Origin: Candidatus Bathyarchaeota archaeon
Lineage (GTDB): Archaea > Thermoproteota > Bathyarchaeia > TCS64
Direction of reading: 5' to 3'
DNA: 9,183 nt
Assembly: GCA_013329615.1 (NCBI GenBank)
Contig: DUKA01000088.1
Location: 928 to 10,110 of the forward strand
Positions 4,760 to 9,183 of this stretch are shown piece after piece. The stretch's first letter is position 1. Each line of letters opens with the position of its first letter. Both the position numbers and the translations under genes were made by a program. Under the pieces are notes generated by a model. That model worked only from the letters and a program-made list of their open reading frames with translations, was not told where the DNA came from and searched no databases.

Positions 4760-7351
4760 TTGTGGCGAGACGCAACCCATGACGATATGGCGGCTCCCGA
4801 CTTCATCCACGACGAGGGCGAGGAGGAGATAAGACCAAAGGGGCGACTAGCCCCCGACAACCTCCCCACAAGCTACCTCGTCAGTGCCGGCTACGACGGC
4901 GAGGAGCAGAAGGCATACCTGCGTCTATACGAGCCGGTGAGCCAGCAGGTCTACCTCTGGTACGACAACACCAGCCACCTACCCTACTGTGTCAGCCGGG
5001 AACCAGCAAGGGAACTCGAGAAGAACCAGCGCCTACTCCGCCACGAGGGCTACTTCTTCATGGAGGAGGTCAAGAAACACGACCCACTCGCCGACGAGGA
5101 GATAACCGTCACAAAGGTCGTTGCCAAGGACCCCCTCAGCATAGGCGGGGGCAGGGGCCAGCCGATTCGCAGCATCATCGGCGACTCGTGGGAGAGCAGA
5201 ATCCGCTACTACCAGTGCTACATCTACGACAGGCAGCTGATCACCGGGATGCCCTACCGCGTGGAGAACGGTAACCTCGTCGACGCCGGCTACAAGCTCG
5301 ACGCGGAGACCGATGCGAAGATCGACGCCATACTCGCAAAGATAGAGCCCGAGTTCAGGGGTAACATGAAGGAGTGGACGCGCCTCCTGCAGTGCCCCGT
5401 TCCAAAACTCCGCCGAGTAGCCGTAGACATCGAGGTCCGCCCAAGCGTCCAGAACAGGCTCCCCAACGCCGACGAGGCGCAGGAACCCATCACCGCCGTC
5501 GGCTTCAGCGCCAGCGACGGCATGCGCCGCATAATTGTGCTCAACGACACCGGTCACGACGTCCCCACACCCGTCGTACTCGGCGCTGAGGTCAAGGTCT
5601 ACACCGACGAGCGCGACATGATCCGGGACACCTTCAGTATACTCGACGAGTACCCCGTCGTCCTCACATTCAACGGTGACGACTTCGACTTCCGCTTCAT
5701 GCGCAACAGGGCTAAGAACCTTGGCGTCCCCGACTCCGAGAATCCCATCGTGATGGGTCGCCGCTTCGCCTTCCTACGCAACGGCGTACACCTCGACCTC
5801 TACAAGTTCTTCATGAACAGGAGCATACAGGGCTACGCCTTCGGCAACCGCTACAGGGAGAACACACTCAACGAGATATCAAAGAGCCTCCTCAACATGG
5901 AGAAGCTCGCAGTCGGAGACATAGCTACCGCCAACATCCAAGATCTCGCCCAGTACTGCCTCAACGACGCCGACCTCACCTACCAACTCACAGCCTTCAA
6001 CCACGACCTCGCCATGAACCTCATCGTCCTCCTCACACGCATCAGCAAGATGATCATGGAGGACGTCACCCGCAACGGCGTCAGCAGGTGGATACTCGCC
6101 CTCATGGAGTGGGAGCACCGCAGGCGTGGTTGGCTCATCCCAAACACGCAGGACATACTCGACATCAAGGGGCAGACCAGCACAACCAGCATCATCAAGG
6201 GCAAGAAGTACCAGGGCGCCATCGTCCGCGACCCCAAGCCCGGCGTCCACTTCGGCGTAGTCGTCTGCGACTTCGCGAGCCTCTACCCCAGCGCCATCCG
6301 CAACTGGAACCTCAGCTACGACACCATCCTATGCAACCACCCCGAGTGCAGGGACAACATCGTCCCCGGTACCCCACACTGGGTCTGTAAGAAGAACAGG
6401 GGCATGGCCAGCCTCATCATCGGCAGCCTACGCGACCTCCGTGTCCAGTGGTACAAGCCACGGAGCAAGGACAAGGCGCTCAGCGCCGAGGAGCGCCAGT
6501 ACTACGACGTCGTCACGCAGGCCCTCAAAGTCTTCCTCAACGCCAGCTACGGTGTCTTCGGCTCCGAGAGTTTCCCACTATACTGCCCGCCCCTCGCCGA
6601 GAGCACAGCCGCAGTCGGCAGATACGCCATGAACAAGGCCGTAGACCAGAGCCAGCACCTCGGCATCGAGGTCATCTACGGCGACACAGACTCAGTCTTC
6701 CTAGAGAAGCCGTCTAAGGAGCAGATCGATGGCCTCGTCTCTTGGGCTGACGCAGAGTTGGGGATCGACCTGGACGTCGACAAGACGTACCGCTACGCCA
6801 TATTCAGCAGCCGCAAGAAGAACTACCTCGGCGTCTACCCAGATGGAAAGCTCGACATAAAGGGGCTCACGGGGAAGAAGCGCCACATACCTCCCATACT
6901 CAAGGACGCCTTCGTCAAACTCACGACCATCCTCAGCAACGTGGACACACCGGACGAGTTCCCCGCCGCCAAGGAGGAGATCAAGAACCTCGTCACCACC
7001 ATAAACCTCCGCCTAAAGAACCGCGAGTTCGCCATAGAGGAGGTCGCCTTCAGCATGATGCTCGGCAAGGGCCTGGACGGCTACGACACCACCCCACAGC
7101 ACGTCAAGGCGGGAAGGATGCTTCAGGAGCAGGGATACGAGCTCAAGGAGGGAGACATAATCAGCTACGTCGTCACCAAGGACGGCGTCAAACCCGTGCA
7201 GATCGCCGGCAAGAAGGACGTCGACATCGGCAAGATGGAGGAGTACCTCGAGGGCACCTTCGAGCAGGTGCTCGACGCGCTGGACATGAGCTTCGACGAG
7301 CTCGTCGGCCGCCCACGCCAGACGGGGCTTGGCGCCTTCTTCACGCGGTAG
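4760..7351 (+). CDS. polB: Family-B replicative DNA polymerase
   Basis: This is a DNA-dependent DNA polymerase with 3'-5' proofreading. From the TTG start it is 863 residues. The exonuclease motifs are complete: Exo I VDIEV (Asp223, Glu225), Exo II FNGDDFD (304-310) and Exo III Tyr399-x3-Asp403. So are the polymerase motifs: A DFASLYPS (504-511), B K590-x3-NASYG (594-598), C YGDTDS (640-645), and KKNYLG (686-691). The protein ends with QTGLGAFF (854-861), a canonical PIP box for the sliding clamp, three residues from the C-terminus. Cys525, His527, Cys530, His540 and Cys543 cluster after motif A. The start is uncertain: TTG 4760 has AGGA nearby, but its first nine codons (CGA, GCA, CAT, GAT) differ from the gene's C-rich usage, so ATG 4787 (854 residues) is also possible. 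No intein or split is seen. Confidence 0.97.
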   Translation: MWRDATHDDMAAPDFIHDEGEEEIRPKGRLAPDNLPTSYLVSAGYDGEEQKAYLRLYEPVSQQVYLWYDNTSHLPYCVSREPARELEKNQRLLRHEGYFFMEEVKKHDPLADEEITVTKVVAKDPLSIGGGRGQPIRSIIGDSWESRIRYYQCYIYDRQLITGMPYRVENGNLVDAGYKLDAETDAKIDAILAKIEPEFRGNMKEWTRLLQCPVPKLRRVAVDIEVRPSVQNRLPNADEAQEPITAVGFSASDGMRRIIVLNDTGHDVPTPVVLGAEVKVYTDERDMIRDTFSILDEYPVVLTFNGDDFDFRFMRNRAKNLGVPDSENPIVMGRRFAFLRNGVHLDLYKFFMNRSIQGYAFGNRYRENTLNEISKSLLNMEKLAVGDIATANIQDLAQYCLNDADLTYQLTAFNHDLAMNLIVLLTRISKMIMEDVTRNGVSRWILALMEWEHRRRGWLIPNTQDILDIKGQTSTTSIIKGKKYQGAIVRDPKPGVHFGVVVCDFASLYPSAIRNWNLSYDTILCNHPECRDNIVPGTPHWVCKKNRGMASLIIGSLRDLRVQWYKPRSKDKALSAEERQYYDVVTQALKVFLNASYGVFGSESFPLYCPPLAESTAAVGRYAMNKAVDQSQHLGIEVIYGDTDSVFLEKPSKEQIDGLVSWADAELGIDLDVDKTYRYAIFSSRKKNYLGVYPDGKLDIKGLTGKKRHIPPILKDAFVKLTTILSNVDTPDEFPAAKEEIKNLVTTINLRLKNREFAIEEVAFSMMLGKGLDGYDTTPQHVKAGRMLQEQGYELKEGDIISYVVTKDGVKPVQIAGKKDVDIGKMEEYLEGTFEQVLDALDMSFDELVGRPRQTGLGAFFTR

Positions 7352-7361
7352 CCAACAAAGC

Positions 7362-7370
7362 TTAATTATA
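7362..7370 (+). promoter_or_regulatory. TATA-box candidate for vapBC
   Basis: TTAATTATA follows a purine-containing CAAAG that could serve as a BRE. The expected transcription start (about 7391-7396) falls inside the operator-like dyad, leaving a leader of roughly 10 nt before ATG 7405 and no Shine-Dalgarno sequence. Confidence 0.6.
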
Positions 7371-7378
7371 CCGTTTTC

Positions 7379-7400
7379 GTAATACCATACTAGGTGTTAC
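7379..7400. promoter_or_regulatory. Operator-like dyad, probable VapB autoregulatory site
   Basis: GTAATACC (7379-7386) and GGTGTTAC (7393-7400) form an 8-bp inverted repeat with one mismatch and a 6-bp spacer (ATACTA). It lies between the TATA box and the antitoxin start codon, covering the expected transcription start. Another TATACC half-site-like run is at 7367-7372. Ribbon-helix-helix antitoxins usually repress their own operon from such sites. Confidence 0.65.
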
Positions 7401-7404
7401 CAAT

Positions 7405-7635
7405 ATGGGTGCTACCGAGACGGTGACCGCGAAGGTCCCAAAGGAACTAAAGGAGAAGCTCAGTCGCCACGGCGTCAACGTAAGCGCACTCATACGGGAA
7501 ACGCTGGAGAATGAAGCGGAACGACTCGAATCCGAAGAAACCGACAGAATAATTGATGAAGTTGCTGAACTTCTCAAGGATATCCCTAGGGAGAACTTCA
7601 TAGAAGACATACGCCAAGATCGTGATGAGAGATGA
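7405..7635 (+). CDS. vapB: VapB-type antitoxin (ribbon-helix-helix)
   Basis: This 76-residue protein is the likely antitoxin of the VapC just downstream. Residues 4-11 (TETVTAKV) fit the DNA-binding strand of a ribbon-helix-helix fold. KELKEKLSRHG (13-23) and NVSALIRETLENE (25-37) fit its two helices. The charged C-terminus (40-76) would wrap and inhibit the toxin. Its stop overlaps the vapC start as ATGA, which couples translation, and an operator-like dyad precedes it. The start at ATG 7405 is the first in frame and fits the family length. Closely related archaeal RHH antitoxins differ in details, so subtype assignment is moderate. Confidence 0.86.
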   Translation: MGATETVTAKVPKELKEKLSRHGVNVSALIRETLENEAERLESEETDRIIDEVAELLKDIPRENFIEDIRQDRDER

Positions 7636-8042
7636 CCTCAAAGCTCCTCGATGCCTCCAGCATCATCATCATGTTTCAAAACCGGTCAACGGCTTTGAGG
7701 AACACGGGAGATTTTAGAGTCTTACCACTCACGATTTTCGAGGTTGGAAACGCATTTCGAAAGGAGGCTTTTGTCAGAAAAACGTCAACCCCCGAGAATG
7801 CGGCGGCGACGCTCGATGGGATATCCAAGATTGTGAAGAAGATGACGGTCGAGCCCCTCGGCGACCCCGTCAAGATACTTAACCTAGCGGGAAAACATGG
7901 TCTTAGTTTCTACGATGCATCTTACTTGATCACCGCAATGATTGGGAATTACACGCTTGTCACGGACGACAAGAAGCTTGCTCGCGAGGCGTCAAGCGAA
8001 GGCGTTGACGTGCTTGGGGCTGACGATATGGGTGGTGCTTAA
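7632..8042 (+). CDS. vapC: VapC-type PIN-domain ribonuclease toxin
   Basis: This 136-residue PIN-domain protein is a likely Mg2+-dependent RNase that cleaves RNA to stop growth when VapB is lost. The four acidic catalytic positions are present: Asp7 in LLDASS, Glu37 in TIFEVGNAF, Asp95 in LSFYDASYL and Asp112 in LVTDDKKLA. The toxin therefore looks intact. ATG 7632 overlaps the vapB stop. Two counted 60-base stretches (7681-7800) are 57/120 G+C, against 37/60 in polB at 6481-6540. Codons here end in A/T much more often than in the neighbours, which points to acquisition. The TAA stop shares TTAA (8039-8042) with the opposing flavoprotein stop. The RNA target cannot be read from the sequence. 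Confidence 0.92.
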   Translation: MTSKLLDASSIIIMFQNRSTALRNTGDFRVLPLTIFEVGNAFRKEAFVRKTSTPENAAATLDGISKIVKKMTVEPLGDPVKILNLAGKHGLSFYDASYLITAMIGNYTLVTDDKKLAREASSEGVDVLGADDMGGA

Positions 8043-8572
8043 AGATCGTCGAGTAGGCGGCGGGCCTTCTCCATCTCGGCGGGCATCCCCGCGACCTCGC
8101 CCTTCTCGTTTGCTGTTATCAGCGCCTCGCCGCCGTAGACGAGGCCGAGGTACTTGTAGCTCATCTTGAGACCATCGACGAGTGGGCCACATGCGCTCGG
8201 CCCCTCCTCGCTCGGGGCGACGAGGTACGCCTTCTTGCCCTCCAACTTACGGTTGGCGACGTATGGGCGGAGCCTGTCGATGAGGAGCTTCATCTTGGCG
8301 GTTGGGCCGTACCAGTAGATGGGGGTGCCGAGTATGAGGACGTCGGCGGCGTCAATCGCCTTGTAAAGCTTGGGCATGTCGTCCTTGAGGACGCAGACGA
8401 GTTCCCCCTTCTTACAGACTCGGCAGTCCACGCATGGTTTTATCTCGTAGTCGTAGAGGTAGAGCTTCTCCCACTTGTGCCCGTGTTTTGCGGCCTCGGC
8501 GAGGGCGGCGTCAACGAGCAGGTCCGTGTTTCCCTTCTTACGGGGGCTTCCGATTAGGGCGAGTATCTTCAT
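8039..8572 (-). CDS. Iron-sulfur flavoprotein-like / NADPH-dependent FMN reductase family protein
   Basis: This 177-residue flavodoxin-fold protein belongs to the FMN reductase superfamily. GSPRKKGNT (8-16) is the FMN phosphate loop, and GTPIYWYGPTAKMK (82-95) forms the second flavin-contacting loop. The compact cysteine motif C47-x2-C50-x2-C53-x6-C60, in PCVDCRVC and the following segment, is the arrangement that binds a 4Fe-4S cluster in methanogen Isf. A cluster is therefore likely, with a role in electron transfer or O2/peroxide or quinone reduction inferred from that family. I chose ATG 8572 because the fold starts at once with KILALIGSP; extending to 8671 adds 33 unconserved residues that would run through the probable AsnRS promoter. 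A possible minus-strand TATA element is near 8597-8604. It is convergent with vapC and divergent from asnS. Confidence 0.88.
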   Translation of the reverse strand: MKILALIGSPRKKGNTDLLVDAALAEAAKHGHKWEKLYLYDYEIKPCVDCRVCKKGELVCVLKDDMPKLYKAIDAADVLILGTPIYWYGPTAKMKLLIDRLRPYVANRKLEGKKAYLVAPSEEGPSACGPLVDGLKMSYKYLGLVYGGEALITANEKGEVAGMPAEMEKARRLLDDL

Positions 8573-8648
8573 TACCCTGATCGACGCCCCGGAGCCGTTT
8601 ATCACTATCCCCGGACCCCTGCAAAAATTACGAAGCGGGGAGAGAAGA

Positions 8649-8657
8649 CTATAATAG
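8649..8657 (+). promoter_or_regulatory. TATA-box candidate for asnS
   Basis: CTATAATAG lies about 33 nt before ATG 8686, preceded by purine-rich GAGAGAAGA that could act as a BRE. The predicted leader is only about 5-12 nt and contains no Shine-Dalgarno sequence. Confidence 0.6.
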
Positions 8658-8685
8658 CGGAGCCGCGGCATCGTATTCGGTCAAT

Positions 8686-9183
8686 ATGACCGGTTTCGTA
8701 GACATAGCCGAGATACTCGGCGGAAAGCACGACGGAGAAGACGTCAAGATACGCGGTTGGCTCTACAACAGCAGGAGCAGCGGCAGCATAGTCTTCCTCC
8801 AAATACGCGACGGCACAGGTGTACTGCAGTGCACCGTCAACAAGAAGAACGTCGACGAAGCCACCTTCAATAATCTCGAGAAGCTCCAGATGGAGTCGAC
8901 GCTTGAGCTTAAGGGGAAGGTCCGCGTGGACCAGCGCGCCCCGGGTGGCTACGAGCTCTCCGCCAATAATTTGGGCACAGTCTACGAGGCGATGCCCGAC
9001 TTCCCTATAACCAAGAAGGAGCACGGCCTCGAGTTCCTACTCGATAACAGGCACCTCAGCATCAGGGACCCGCGTCTCCAGATGGTATTCAAGATCAAGG
9101 CCCAGTTCATGAGGTCGGCCCGCGAGTGGTTCTGGGAGAACGGCTACACCGAGACACAGAGCCCCAGCTTCACGAGCGCTGCC
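8686..9183 (+). CDS. asnS: Asparaginyl-tRNA synthetase, N-terminal part (3' cut by window)
   Basis: The frame is open from ATG 8686 to the window end (166 codons). It encodes the start of a class IIb aminoacyl-tRNA synthetase that charges tRNA-Asn with asparagine in the cytoplasm. Residues 20-105 form the anticodon-binding OB domain, with KIRGWLYNSRSSGSIVFLQI at 21-40 and RDGTGVLQCTV at 41-51. The connector is followed by HGLEFLLDNRHLSIRDP (113-129), which is typical of AsnRS. Archaeal AspRS instead has a LDNR-x-LDLR type sequence. Motif 1 of the catalytic domain begins near 136-160 (FKIKAQFMRSAREWFWENGY). The catalytic motifs 2 and 3 lie beyond the window, so AspRS/AsnRS discrimination rests on these N-terminal features. 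There is no Shine-Dalgarno sequence. Confidence 0.85.
   Translation, partial: MTGFVDIAEILGGKHDGEDVKIRGWLYNSRSSGSIVFLQIRDGTGVLQCTVNKKNVDEATFNNLEKLQMESTLELKGKVRVDQRAPGGYELSANNLGTVYEAMPDFPITKKEHGLEFLLDNRHLSIRDPRLQMVFKIKAQFMRSAREWFWENGYTETQSPSFTSAA

Noticed and set aside
5140..5160. G-rich run in polB (GGCGGGGGCAGGGG) as a possible quadruplex
   Set aside because: There are only two or three long G runs, and it is explained by Gly codons in the coding frame.
5033..5557. 174-codon minus-strand open frame inside polB
   Set aside because: It is antisense to conserved polymerase sequence and is a shadow of GC-rich codon bias; no recognisable motif.
7352..7404. Intrinsic terminator after polB
   Set aside because: There is only a short T4 run at 7374-7377 and no stable hairpin; the segment is better explained as the vapBC promoter and operator.
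8573..8671. N-terminal extension of the flavoprotein (33 residues)
   Set aside because: The FMN-binding fold begins at Met 8572, and the extension would cover the asnS promoter.
8605..9024. 139-codon minus-strand open frame over asnS and its promoter
   Set aside because: It is antisense to a clear AsnRS OB domain, and its product has no family resemblance.
1..9183. tRNA, rRNA, CRISPR array, insertion sequence or attachment site
   Set aside because: No cloverleaf-like segment, no regularly spaced repeats, no transposase or integrase, and intergenic gaps are all under about 210 bp.

Overview
This is an archaeal chromosome segment of fairly high GC (about 60% in the stretches I counted by hand). 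The evidence for archaea is ABCE1, a family-B DNA polymerase with a C-terminal PCNA-binding box, a DUF211 protein, an archaeal-type AsnRS, TATA-like boxes about 25-35 nt upstream of starts, and several first genes with no Shine-Dalgarno sequence. The polymerase N-terminus resembles TACK-group PolB (Thaumarchaeota/Bathyarchaeia-like) more than the shorter euryarchaeal PolB. That lineage call is from memory and tentative.

Layout, left to right: (1) the C-terminal 40% of ABCE1, the ribosome-recycling ATPase (+), running tail-to-tail into a VIT/CCC1-type membrane transporter (-). (2) A 210-bp divergent intergenic region with a cluster of dyads and a tandem repeat, then a DUF211 protein (+). (3) Arsenite S-adenosylmethionine methyltransferase ArsM (-), sharing an AT-rich divergent promoter with 3-methyladenine DNA glycosylase I (+). 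The glycosylase overlaps an agmatinase by ATGA. (4) An unrecognised membrane-anchored protein (-), sharing a divergent promoter with replicative PolB (+). That promoter holds a perfect 22-bp dyad. (5) A VapBC toxin-antitoxin pair (+) of lower GC than its surroundings, with a 22-bp operator-like dyad between its TATA box and the antitoxin start. (6) An iron-sulfur flavoprotein-like reductase (-) and, divergently, the N-terminal part of asparaginyl-tRNA synthetase (+), cut by the window end.

How the genes fit together: most of the window is housekeeping (translation, replication, DNA repair, polyamine synthesis) mixed with metal/metalloid and redox handling (VIT-like transporter, ArsM, Isf-like flavoprotein). 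Genes are packed very tightly. Three of the four convergent pairs share a 4-bp palindrome (CTAG, CTAG, TTAA) containing both stop codons, and both same-strand pairs overlap by ATGA. Regulation is probably concentrated in the divergent intergenic regions, all under 300 bp, where the dyads lie.

I do not see a large unknown system. The best candidates for something new are regulatory: the dyad shared by polB and the unknown membrane protein, the repeat cluster between the VIT-like and DUF211 genes, and the arsM/tag divergent pairing. No tRNA, rRNA, CRISPR array or insertion sequence was seen.
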